In this document: positions 1 through 6,800 of the stretch, piece after piece
Position numbering within the stretch: the first letter of the stretch is position 1
How the letters are laid out: each line of letters begins with the position of its first letter
DNA from: Oscillospiraceae bacterium
GTDB lineage: Bacteria; Bacillota; Clostridia; Oscillospirales; Ruminococcaceae
Length of the DNA: 8,890 bases
Reading direction: 5' to 3'
Assembly: GCA_020024175.1 (NCBI GenBank)
Contig: JAHHUB010000066.1
Location: 1 to 8,890 of the forward strand
The notes under the pieces: model-generated
What the model was told of the DNA's origin: nothing
Database searches by the model: none
Seen by the model: only the letters and a program-made list of their open reading frames with translations
Position numbers and translations under genes: made by a program

Positions 1-614
1 TGGAAAAAGGACTTCCAAACCTTTTGCAACACATTGAAAATGTTAAAAATGTATATCATCTGCCTGTTGTTGTGGCAATTAACCGATTTGTAAATGACAG
101 TAAGGCAGAACTTGAACTTATTGAAAACAAATGCAATGAACTGGGTGTAAATGTGGCACTTTGTGATGTTTGGGCTAAGGGTGGCGAAGGTGGTATTACT
201 TTGGCTGAAGAAGTAGTAAAACTTTGCGACCAGGAAAACAATTTCACATTCTGCTATGACACCGAGATGAGCATTGAAGATAAAATAATGACATTGGTTA
301 AGAACATTTATCATGGTGATGGAATTGAAATATTCCCAGAAGCCAAACGCCAAATTAATCGTTTAAAAGAACTGGGTTATGACAAATTGCCTATTTGTGT
401 GGCTAAAACACAGTACAGTTTCTCCGATAATGAAAAACTTTTGGGAGCACCGAGAAACTTCAATATTCAAATTAAAAAACTGAAACTTTCCGCAGGAGCC
501 GGTTTTATAGTTGTAATCACAGGAGAAATTATGACAATGCCCGGACTTCCAAAGGTTCCAGCAGCTGAAAAAATAGATGTAACTTCCGATGGCAGAATTA
601 TAGGACTTTTCTAA
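1..614 (+). CDS. fhs: Formate-tetrahydrofolate ligase (formyl-THF synthetase), C-terminal part; 5' end outside window
   Basis: This enzyme joins formate to tetrahydrofolate using ATP, giving 10-formyl-THF in the cytoplasm; it is the entry step of the methyl branch in acetogens and part of folate one-carbon interconversion elsewhere. The frame is open from the left edge (first complete codon at 3), and about 203 residues of a family usually near 556 are visible. Codons before the TTG at 24 read EKGLPNLLQHIENVKNV, which matches the conserved family interior, so that TTG is not a start. Other family blocks are VVVAINRF, a WAKGGEGG segment, the PICVAKTQYSFSDN block and the C-terminal MPGLPKVPAAEKIDV, ending in GLF. 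The end is intact, with stop TAA at 612-614. It is followed after 18 bp by fchA, so the two are almost certainly cotranscribed. The identity is very secure; the promoter and N-terminal ATP-binding region lie outside. Confidence 0.97.
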   Translation, partial: EKGLPNLLQHIENVKNVYHLPVVVAINRFVNDSKAELELIENKCNELGVNVALCDVWAKGGEGGITLAEEVVKLCDQENNFTFCYDTEMSIEDKIMTLVKNIYHGDGIEIFPEAKRQINRLKELGYDKLPICVAKTQYSFSDNEKLLGAPRNFNIQIKKLKLSAGAGFIVVITGEIMTMPGLPKVPAAEKIDVTSDGRIIGLF

Positions 615-632
615 TCTAAAAGGAGAAAAATA

Positions 633-1262
633 ATGGATTTTATGAATGAAAGCTGCAGAGATTTTATTAAAGTTCTTGCATCAAAAGAGCCTGTTCCGGG
701 AGGAGGCGGTGCCTCAGCATTAGTGGGGGCAATCGGAGCAGCTTTGGGAAATATGGTGGGAAGTTTAACTGTAGGAAAGAAAAAATATGCCGATGTAGAA
801 GCTGACATTATTATTCTTAAAGAAAAAGCTGACAAATTACAGGAAGATTTATTAAACTTGGTTCAAAGAGATGCTCAAGTATTTAAGCCTCTTTCCAAAG
901 CTTATGGAATGCCTAAAAACACTCCTGAAGAAATAGCCAAAAAAGAAAAAGTAATGACAGAAGTTTTAAAAGAAGCTTGTGCTGTTCCTATAGAAATTAT
1001 GGAAAAATGCTGTGAAGCCATAGACCTTATGGAGGGTTTTGCAAAAATGGGAAGCACTATCGCCATATCTGATGCAGGTGTCGGTGTAGCTTTCTGCAAA
1101 GCTGCACTTATGGGTGCCAGCCTCAATGTATTTATTAATACAAAATCAATGACTGATCGTCAATATGCTGATGAAATAAACAGGAAAGCAAATACAATGC
1201 TGGACAAGTATATTGCAAAAGCTGACGAAATTTATAAATCTGTCAGAGAAAGACTTAACTAA
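633..1262 (+). CDS. fchA: Methenyltetrahydrofolate cyclohydrolase (FTCD_C / cyclodeaminase family)
   Basis: The 209-residue protein belongs to the formiminotransferase-cyclodeaminase C-terminal family. In Clostridia the stand-alone form (FchA) interconverts 10-formyl-THF and 5,10-methenyl-THF. The diagnostic Gly-rich block PVPGGGGASAL is at residues 20-30, followed by a small-residue helix (GAIGAALGNMV). A later conserved segment around residues 145-165 contains SDAGVGVAF and a GASLNVFINT stretch. Length is normal for the single-domain family, and no formiminotransferase domain is fused. AAGGAG at 620-625, 7 nt before ATG, sets the start. It sits between fhs and folD in reaction order. An alternative is formimino-THF cyclodeaminase, used in histidine or purine/glycine fermentation. 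The two activities share this fold and cannot be separated by eye; the neighbours favour cyclohydrolase. The apparent loss of cyclohydrolase residues in the next gene makes this gene the likely source of that activity. Confidence 0.9.
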   Translation: MDFMNESCRDFIKVLASKEPVPGGGGASALVGAIGAALGNMVGSLTVGKKKYADVEADIIILKEKADKLQEDLLNLVQRDAQVFKPLSKAYGMPKNTPEEIAKKEKVMTEVLKEACAVPIEIMEKCCEAIDLMEGFAKMGSTIAISDAGVGVAFCKAALMGASLNVFINTKSMTDRQYADEINRKANTMLDKYIAKADEIYKSVRERLN

Positions 1263-1276
1263 AGGGAGACATAGTT

Positions 1277-2131
1277 ATGGCAAAAATTTTAAAGGGTGCA
1301 GAAGTTACTGCCTCTCTTAATCAGTCATTAATTGAGAGAACTGCTAAACTCAAAGAACAAAATATAATACCCACACTGGCAATCGTCAGAGTAGGACAAA
1401 GAGATGACGATGTTTCCTATGAAAAAGGTGCAGTTAAACGCTGTCAAAAAATCGGCGTGGAAGTTAAACATTTTATTCTTTCCGAGGATGTAACCGAAGA
1501 AAAATTAGCTGATACAATTAAAACAATAAATGAAGATAATACAATTCATGGATGTTTAATATTTAGACCTTTGCCTAAACATATCAATGAAGAAAGAATC
1601 AGAAAAATGCTGGCTTCTCAAAAAGATGTGGATGGAATTACAGATGGCTCTTTAGCAGGTGTTTTTTCAGGAACAGGGGAAGGATATCCACCTTGTACCG
1701 CTCAAGCCTGTATGGAAATTCTTGACCATTTTGGATATGATATGACCGGTAAAAAAACCGTTGTAATCGGAAGAAGTCTGGTTGTTGGAAAACCTGCTGC
1801 AATGCTTCTTTTAAAGAAAAATGCAACTGTTACCATGTGCCACACCAAAACTGTTGATATGCCGGATATTTGCCGTGATGCAGATGTGCTTATTGTGGCT
1901 GTGGGAAAAGAAGAAGTAGTAACAAAAGATTACCTTTCTGAAGGACAAATCGTTATTGATGTGGGAATTCATGTAACAAATGAGGACAAGCTGACTGGTG
2001 ATGTAAACTTTGATGAGGCTGAACCTATTGTTTCCGCTATTACACCTGTACCGGGAGGAGTAGGTACTGTTACCACCTCCGTTTTGGTAAAACACACTGT
2101 GGAAGCTGCTGAAAAAACTTTGCATAAATAA
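1277..2131 (+). CDS. folD: Methylenetetrahydrofolate dehydrogenase (FolD family), probably without cyclohydrolase activity
   Basis: The 284-residue protein has the full FolD fold: an N-terminal catalytic domain (about 1-120) and an NAD(P)-binding domain with GRSLVVGKP at 165-173. Near the C-terminus is TPVPGGVGTVTT, where the usual motif has PGGVGP. It oxidises or reduces 5,10-methylene-THF/5,10-methenyl-THF in the cytoplasm. The conserved active-site Tyr is present (Y48 in DDDVSYEKGA), as is the KDVDG aspartate motif (117-120). The catalytic Lys four residues after the Tyr (E. coli K54, human K56) is Ala here (A52, GCA at 1430-1432). The Gln of the VQLPL motif (human Q100) is Phe in LIFRPLP (F96). 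Both are needed for cyclohydrolase activity in studied bifunctional enzymes, so I infer a dehydrogenase relying on FchA next door. AGGGAG at 1263-1268, 8 nt before ATG, supports the start; the gap to fchA is 14 bp. Family assignment is secure; loss of one activity is inferred. Confidence 0.95.
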   Translation: MAKILKGAEVTASLNQSLIERTAKLKEQNIIPTLAIVRVGQRDDDVSYEKGAVKRCQKIGVEVKHFILSEDVTEEKLADTIKTINEDNTIHGCLIFRPLPKHINEERIRKMLASQKDVDGITDGSLAGVFSGTGEGYPPCTAQACMEILDHFGYDMTGKKTVVIGRSLVVGKPAAMLLLKKNATVTMCHTKTVDMPDICRDADVLIVAVGKEEVVTKDYLSEGQIVIDVGIHVTNEDKLTGDVNFDEAEPIVSAITPVPGGVGTVTTSVLVKHTVEAAEKTLHK

Positions 2132-2158
2132 AATTATGAATCAGGGATTTTGTATATT

Positions 2159-2165
2159 GGAGGAG
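2159..2165 (+). promoter_or_regulatory. Ribosome binding site that decides the lplA start
   Basis: GGAGGAG lies 8 nt before ATG 2174. The frame also opens with a TTG at 2150, but that lies upstream of this Shine-Dalgarno and has no site of its own. The shorter start at 2174 (MIKNLYTC) is therefore chosen. Confidence 0.85.
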
Positions 2166-2173
2166 TATCATTT

Positions 2174-3181
2174 ATGATAAAAAACTTATACACTTGTATA
2201 GGAAAAGGTTTTGATCCGTACGAAAATTTAGCTTTGGAAGAAGTCCTTTTAAGAAATGTCCCAAAAAATAGCTGTATATTTTATTTATGGCAAAATCAGA
2301 AAACCGTTGTTATAGGCAAAAACCAAAATGCTTGGACCGAATGTAAAATTAAGGAACTAGAAAAAGATGGTGGCCACCTTGCCCGCAGGTTATCGGGGGG
2401 AGGAGCTGTATTCCATGATTTAGGCAACCTTAATTTCACTTTTTTGATGAATACATCGGATTATGATTTGGATAAACAACTTAATGTTATAATGACAGCA
2501 GTAAATAACTTTGGAATTAAAACTGAAAAATCAGGACGAAATGATATTATAACTGAAGATGGAAGAAAGTTTTCAGGCAATGCATTTTATCACAACAGTG
2601 ATAAATCTTATCATCATGGCACAATAATGATAAATGTAGATAAAGAAAAAGTTGCGGAATATCTAAATGTTTCTGCAGCAAAGCTTGCATCTAAAGGAGT
2701 AAAATCAGTAAAATCAAGAGTGGTAAATTTAACTGAATTAAATCCACATATAACCATAGAAAATATGGCAAAGGCTTTATTTAAAGCCTTTGAAGAAGTT
2801 TACGGAGGAAAATCCGAAACCTTTGTTCTTGATGAAAATGCAGAGTCTATGATTGCCTCATTAAAAGAAAGAAACGAAAGTTTTGAATGGAAACTAGGCA
2901 AAAAAATGCAGTTTGATTTAAAACTGGAAAATAGATTTAATTGGGGTGGAATTGAAATTGAACTTAAAATAGATGAAGGTAAGGTACAGGAAGCTTTAGT
3001 CTATTCTGACGCTATGGATGCGGAATTTATAACAAAATTTGCTCCTCTTATGGTGGGAGAAAAGTTTTCATCAGAAAATTTGGCAATTTCTTTAAAAAAT
3101 TTATCAGACAGCACTTTATCATCATTGCAAAAAGAAATGGCAGAGGATATAATAGAATATATAGGCAATCAAGAATTTTAA
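2174..3181 (+). CDS. lplA: Lipoate-protein ligase A
   Basis: This 335-residue protein is a lipoate-protein ligase of the LplA/biotin-ligase fold. It activates lipoate with ATP to lipoyl-AMP and transfers it to a lysine on a lipoyl-domain protein, such as GcvH or a 2-oxoacid dehydrogenase E2. Signature blocks are RRLSGGGAVFHDLGN (residues 71-85), GRKFSGNAF with the expected active-site lysine (K132), and HHGTIMINVD near 147. The C-terminal 90 or so residues form the accessory domain seen in E. coli-type LplA, so both adenylation and transfer are probably done by this one protein. The start at 2174 follows GGAGGAG; 42 bp separate it from folD and 28 bp from lpdA. No lipA or lipB is visible, so the cell may salvage lipoate; this window cannot settle that. 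The location suggests that the substrate is the H protein of the glycine cleavage system, which is an inference. Confidence 0.94.
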   Translation: MIKNLYTCIGKGFDPYENLALEEVLLRNVPKNSCIFYLWQNQKTVVIGKNQNAWTECKIKELEKDGGHLARRLSGGGAVFHDLGNLNFTFLMNTSDYDLDKQLNVIMTAVNNFGIKTEKSGRNDIITEDGRKFSGNAFYHNSDKSYHHGTIMINVDKEKVAEYLNVSAAKLASKGVKSVKSRVVNLTELNPHITIENMAKALFKAFEEVYGGKSETFVLDENAESMIASLKERNESFEWKLGKKMQFDLKLENRFNWGGIEIELKIDEGKVQEALVYSDAMDAEFITKFAPLMVGEKFSSENLAISLKNLSDSTLSSLQKEMAEDIIEYIGNQEF

Positions 3182-3209
3182 AAAAATTAATGAATGGAGA
3201 ATCAGTGAA

Positions 3210-4613
3210 ATGAATGCATATCAATTAATCGTAATTGGCGCAGGTCCCGGTGGATATGAAGCTGCTATAAAAGCTGCTCAGTTGGGTCTTAAAACAGCAG
3301 TTATTGAAAACAGAGATGTAGGCGGCACTTGTCTTAACAGAGGATGTATTCCTACTAAGACACTTCTTCATGCGGCTGAACTTTATAAAGGTGTAAAAGA
3401 ATTTGAATCAATAGGTCTTTCCACAGAAGGGGTTTCCTTTGATGTTTCAAAAATTCATGCACGAAAAAATGAAGTAGTTGAACAACTTCGCTCAGGTATC
3501 GAACAACTTATCAAAGCTAATAAAATTGACCTTTACCGAGGTACAGGTACAATAACAGGACCTCATAATGTAAAAGTTATTTCTGCTGAAGAAACAGTTG
3601 AAATCGAAGCTGAAAATATACTTATTGCCACAGGTTCCAAACCCGCCAGACCACCTATTCCGGGACTTGATCTTCCAAATGTAGGAACAAGTGATGAATT
3701 CCTGTTTATGGAAGATAAAATGTACAAGGATCTCATCATCATTGGTGGTGGTGTAATTGGTGTTGAATTTGCATCTGTCTATGAAAGTTTTGGATGCAAT
3801 GTTACAATTATAGAAGCAATGGACAGAATATTGCCTCCGATGGATAAAGAAATTTCTCAAAACCTTGCTATGATTCTTAAAAAACGTGGAGTTAAAATCA
3901 ACACAGGTGCTATGGTACAGAAATTAGTTGAAACTCCCGATGGTATTGAATGTCATTTTGTACAAAAAGAAAAAGAACAAGTTGTCAAAGCTGATGGTGT
4001 TTTGGTATCTATTGGACGTCGTCCCAACACTGATGGTTTATTTACAGAAGAATTTTCTGTAGAAATGGAAAGAGGCCGCATTATTACTGATGAAGAATTT
4101 AAAACCAATGTACCTTCTATCAGAGCTATCGGAGATGTTACTTCTAAAATTCAGTTGGCTCATATGGCTTCTGCTCAGGGTATATGTGCAGTTGAAATGA
4201 TTGCAGGCAAGAATCCATCTATTGACCTTAATGCTGTTCCAGGATGTGTGTATACCAATCCGGAAATTGCTACTGTAGGTATTACTGAAGATGAAGCAAA
4301 GGAACAGGGTATAAAGGTAAGAAAGGGCAAATACATCATGTCCGGAAATGGCAAAAGTATCATTGCTCAAGCTGACAGAGGTTTTATCAAGGTATTATTT
4401 GATGAAGAAACTGATGTTATTGTAGGTGCTCAGCTTATGTGCATAAGAGCTACTGATCTTATTAGTGAACTTTCCACAGCTATTGTAAATAAGCTTACAT
4501 CTAAGGATTTGACCAGAGTTATAAGACCTCATCCAACATTTACAGAAGCTGTTACAGAAGCTGTTGAAAGCAGTCATGGTATGGCTATTCATATGGCTCC
4601 ATCTAAAAAATAA
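3210..4613 (+). CDS. lpdA: Dihydrolipoyl dehydrogenase (E3 / L protein)
   Basis: This 467-residue FAD-dependent pyridine nucleotide-disulfide oxidoreductase re-oxidises dihydrolipoamide with NAD+ and is a cytoplasmic homodimer in known members. The FAD-binding GAGPGG lies at residues 10-15. The redox pair in GGTCLNRGCIPTK is C41/C46. The NAD-binding GGGVIG is at 179-184, the second FAD motif is IGDVTS with D309, and the dimerisation domain carries the catalytic HPTFTE (H441, E446). No N-terminal lipoyl domain is fused; length is normal. GGAGA at 3196-3200 lies 9 nt before ATG. The intact CxxxxC and the His-Glu pair argue for lipoamide dehydrogenase rather than mercuric or glutathione reductase. 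It is the last gene of the fhs-fchA-folD-lplA cluster and is followed by a strong terminator. With lplA it suggests the L protein of the glycine cleavage/synthase system, although serving a 2-oxoacid or acetoin dehydrogenase is possible. Confidence 0.95.
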   Translation: MNAYQLIVIGAGPGGYEAAIKAAQLGLKTAVIENRDVGGTCLNRGCIPTKTLLHAAELYKGVKEFESIGLSTEGVSFDVSKIHARKNEVVEQLRSGIEQLIKANKIDLYRGTGTITGPHNVKVISAEETVEIEAENILIATGSKPARPPIPGLDLPNVGTSDEFLFMEDKMYKDLIIIGGGVIGVEFASVYESFGCNVTIIEAMDRILPPMDKEISQNLAMILKKRGVKINTGAMVQKLVETPDGIECHFVQKEKEQVVKADGVLVSIGRRPNTDGLFTEEFSVEMERGRIITDEEFKTNVPSIRAIGDVTSKIQLAHMASAQGICAVEMIAGKNPSIDLNAVPGCVYTNPEIATVGITEDEAKEQGIKVRKGKYIMSGNGKSIIAQADRGFIKVLFDEETDVIVGAQLMCIRATDLISELSTAIVNKLTSKDLTRVIRPHPTFTEAVTEAVESSHGMAIHMAPSKK

Positions 4614-4638
4614 CAAATTTTCTTAAATGTGAATAAAT

Positions 4639-4674
4639 AAAGGCAGTATGGACTTTTTGTCCATACTGCCTTTT
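4639..4674 (+). terminator. Rho-independent terminator after lpdA
   Basis: A perfect 15-bp inverted repeat (AAAGGCAGTATGGAC, loop TTTTT, then its complement) runs to 4673, and one further T follows. The stem core GGCAGTATGGAC is at 4642-4653 and its complement at 4659-4670. It begins 25 bp after the lpdA stop and closes the one-carbon/lipoate operon. The T tract is short (TTTT then AT), but the stem is very stable. Confidence 0.93.
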
Positions 4675-4766
4675 ATACTAAATTTGTATTTTATTACATA
4701 TATTATGGTGTAAATTATAATTTTTTTGATATATTTACCAAGGTTTAAAAAAATGTTTACAGAATA

Positions 4767-4795
4767 TTGACAGTGAGATTTAGTCATGTTAAAAT
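4767..4795 (+). promoter_or_regulatory. Near-consensus SigA-type extended -10 promoter for the chemoreceptor
   Basis: TTGACA at 4767-4772 is a perfect -35 box. TAAAAT at 4790-4795 matches five of six bases of the -10 consensus. The spacer is 17 bp, and TG at 4787-4788 gives an extended -10. Transcription would begin near 4802 and read into the chemoreceptor gene with a leader of about 230 nt. It points away from lpdA and lies after its terminator. It is a housekeeping rather than flagellar-sigma signal. Confidence 0.8.
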
Positions 4796-4799
4796 GAAA

Positions 4800-4931
4800 T
4801 TAAATTCATAAAAGTAAATTTAAACGTGTAGTTTAGCATATATTTATACTTAAATGTGTAATTTTCTATTAATTATCAGATGCTTTTTCATTTACATAAA
4901 ATAAACAGGAGGTAAATTTTAAATTCATAAA
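4800..4931 (+). repeat. Direct-repeat words in the chemoreceptor leader
   Basis: TTAAATTCATAAA occurs exactly at 4800-4812 and again at 4919-4931. Between them, TTTAAACGTGTAGTTT (4819-4834) and CTTAAATGTGTAATTT (4849-4864) match at 13 of 16 positions with a 30-bp period, close to three helical turns. They lie just downstream of the promoter, where a regulator could bind. The sequence is AT-rich, so chance similarity is possible. Confidence 0.4.
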
Positions 4932-4968
4932 GTGGCAATTATGATAAAAGCATATTAATTTTAGAAGC

Positions 4969-4985
4969 AACGCAAACTAAGCGTT
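4969..4985 (+). promoter_or_regulatory. Small hairpin in the chemoreceptor leader
   Basis: AACGC (4969-4973) and GCGTT (4981-4985) pair across the seven-base loop AAACTAA. The word ACGCAAACTA within it resembles the conserved ACGCAAAGCTA of c-di-GMP-I (GEMM) riboswitches, which often precede chemoreceptor genes in Clostridia. There is a GGCAA upstream at 4934-4938. I could not find a GNRA-capped first stem or the 3' GGTTGCC strand. The hairpin is visible; a riboswitch is not established. Confidence 0.3.
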
Positions 4986-5030
4986 TTAAGTAAGCTAACA
5001 AATTTAACAGGATTGGAGATTTAGAAAAAC

Positions 5031-6791
5031 ATGAAAAACTTAAAAGTAAAAAACAAATTAATTTTGTCATTTGGTGTATTAATTGTGTTCTCTATGCTAA
5101 TTGCTGCGATGGGATTTTGGGGTATGAACTCCCTTCATTCAAGAATCAATACTATAGCTGAAAGAACAATACCTAATGTTGAAAGAATTTGGCAAATCCG
5201 CAGAAATCTTATGGCTGAAGTTGCAAATCTATCTTTTGCAACACAAACAGATATCCCCGAAAAGAGAGATGCATTTTTAGCAGATGCTGAGAAGAACATT
5301 GATGATAACAAAATCTTTTTTAATGAATACAGAAACAGTTCCTCAGTAAATACTTCTTTATTTGCAAAAGTAGATGATTGTGTTAAAAGACAAGAACCTT
5401 ATCGCAATCAGTTCTTAAGTTTAATTAAAAAAGATAAAAACGCAGCAGTAGAAATACTTATGACAAATCTTGTTCCTCTTTTGGAAGAAGAGGCAGCTCT
5501 GCTGCAGGATGTTACAAATGCTCAGTCAAAGATTACTGCATCAAGAAATGACAAAGTAGAAAATTTATATAAATCTATGTTTGTTTCTTCAATCGCTTTA
5601 GTTGTATTTGCCTTACTGGTAAGCGGTTTTATTATTGCAAAACTTATGAAAGCTATCACTGTTCCTTTGAATCAAGTAAATGAAGCTTCTGACGCTTTGC
5701 TCCATGGTAATTTCAATGTTAATATTACATATGACGGCAAAGATGAATTTGGTGATACTTGTAGAAATATGCAGGATGCTTTTACAGAACTTCGCAGAAT
5801 TATAGATATGACATCTGATGATATGGAAAAACTTGGCAATGGTGATTTCTCATTCCAAATTACCAATACATTCCCAGGCGAAACAAAACAAATTGAAAAA
5901 TCCATGCTTAAACTTCTTAAAAATATTAACAACACATTTGTTGATGTTAAAGCATCTGCAGCCCAAATCGGTGCAGGCTCCGAACAGGTTTCTATGGGAG
6001 CACAGGCTTTGGCTCAGGGTTCCACAGAACAGGCAGGCAGCATAGAACAACTTTCCAACCAGTTGGGTACTGTTTCCGAACAGGTAGAAGCTAATGCTGG
6101 AAATGCAAAAGAGGCAAGTGAACTTTCTACTAAATCAGGTAAACTGGCAGAAGAAACATTGGTAGACATGAAAGAAATGCTTGATGCAATGGGCGAAATT
6201 TCCTCCACATCAGAAGATATAGGAAAGATTATCAAAGTTATTGAAGATATTGCTTTCCAGACAAATATTCTTGCACTTAATGCCGCAGTAGAAGCAGCAA
6301 GAGCAGGAGATGCTGGAAAGGGATTTGCAGTAGTAGCTGATGAAGTAAGAAATCTTGCAGGAAAATCTCAGGAAGCTGCCAAGGAAACTACTGCACTTAT
6401 TGAACAGTCATTGACATCAGTACATCGTGGTACAGAACTTGCTAAGATTGCAAATAATACCTTTGTTACTGTTGCACAAAAGTCATCCGAAGTTTTAGGT
6501 ATAGTAGATAAAATAGCAATGGCATCCAGTGCTCAATCTCATTCAGCAAAAGAAATTGCCAAGGGTATTGAGGAAATTGCAGGAGTTGTTCAAATGAATT
6601 CTGCTACCTCAGAAGAAAGTGCTGCTGCCAGTGAAGAACTTTCAGGACAAGCTAATATGCTTAAAGAATTGATTAACCAATTTAATATTGATCCAAACGA
6701 CAATAACAAAGGTTGTTCCCCAAAAATAGAACAAATGGGAAATAGCTCAATTTCAGACAATAATTTTTCAGATAGCGAATCTAAATATTAA
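5031..6791 (+). CDS. Methyl-accepting chemotaxis protein (membrane chemoreceptor, four-helix-bundle-type sensor)
   Basis: This 586-residue transmembrane receptor signals to CheA/CheW. A first membrane helix at about 10-32 is preceded by a basic N-terminus (KNLKVKNK). An extracytoplasmic region of about 150 residues (33-182) looks all-helical, like the 4HB_MCP sensor family. A second membrane helix follows at about 183-206. The HAMP domain runs over about 207-258 (P211, DEFG at 238-241). A second HAMP-like segment follows at about 260-301 (LGNGDFSFQI). The long cytoplasmic coiled coil has the highly conserved hairpin tip IEDIAFQTNILALNAAVEAA beginning at 404 and continuing to VADEVRN. The tail (FSDSESKY) lacks an NWETF-like CheR-binding pentapeptide. 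GGAG at 5015-5018 is 12 nt before ATG, a rather long spacing. The gene is monocistronic, with its own promoter and terminator. The ligand cannot be predicted. Confidence 0.95.
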   Translation: MKNLKVKNKLILSFGVLIVFSMLIAAMGFWGMNSLHSRINTIAERTIPNVERIWQIRRNLMAEVANLSFATQTDIPEKRDAFLADAEKNIDDNKIFFNEYRNSSSVNTSLFAKVDDCVKRQEPYRNQFLSLIKKDKNAAVEILMTNLVPLLEEEAALLQDVTNAQSKITASRNDKVENLYKSMFVSSIALVVFALLVSGFIIAKLMKAITVPLNQVNEASDALLHGNFNVNITYDGKDEFGDTCRNMQDAFTELRRIIDMTSDDMEKLGNGDFSFQITNTFPGETKQIEKSMLKLLKNINNTFVDVKASAAQIGAGSEQVSMGAQALAQGSTEQAGSIEQLSNQLGTVSEQVEANAGNAKEASELSTKSGKLAEETLVDMKEMLDAMGEISSTSEDIGKIIKVIEDIAFQTNILALNAAVEAARAGDAGKGFAVVADEVRNLAGKSQEAAKETTALIEQSLTSVHRGTELAKIANNTFVTVAQKSSEVLGIVDKIAMASSAQSHSAKEIAKGIEEIAGVVQMNSATSEESAAASEELSGQANMLKELINQFNIDPNDNNKGCSPKIEQMGNSSISDNNFSDSESKY

Positions 6792-6800
6792 CAGAATAAT

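Larger units (their letters stand above)
4675..5030 (+). other. Gene-free AT-rich intergenic region and long chemoreceptor leader
   Basis: No credible coding sequence lies here. From left to right it holds an AT-rich stretch with a weak, imperfect inverted repeat (TGGTGTAAAT at 4706-4715, ATTTACCA at 4733-4740). A strong promoter follows (4767-4795), then a predicted leader of about 230 nt. The leader contains repeated 13- to 16-nt words, an AGGAGG with no start codon at the proper distance (4907-4912), and a 5-bp hairpin near 4969-4985. No SigD/FliA-like flagellar promoter (TAAA, about 15 bp, GCCGATAA) was recognised. Confidence 0.8.

Noticed and set aside
24..614. Complete 196-residue gene starting with TTG at 24
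   Set aside because: The codons before it continue the conserved formate-THF ligase sequence to the left edge, so this is the 3' part of fhs.
1277..2131. FolD as a pseudogene because catalytic residues differ
   Set aside because: The frame is intact and full length, the Tyr, KDVDG, nucleotide-binding and C-terminal motifs are kept, and a partner cyclohydrolase is adjacent; specialisation fits better than decay.
2369..2378. Palindrome GGTGGCCACC inside lplA
   Set aside because: It encodes conserved-region residues just before RRLSGGG and has no partner copy or promoter context; probably incidental.
4706..4740. Inverted repeat TGGTGTAAAT / ATTTACCA as a second terminator or operator
   Set aside because: Pairing is imperfect, AT-rich and has a long loop; the 15-bp hairpin just upstream already terminates transcription.
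4890..5010. Full c-di-GMP-I (GEMM) riboswitch
   Set aside because: Only the ACGCAAA-type word and a GGCAA are present; the GNRA-capped stem and 3' closing strand could not be found, so it is reported only as a weak resemblance.
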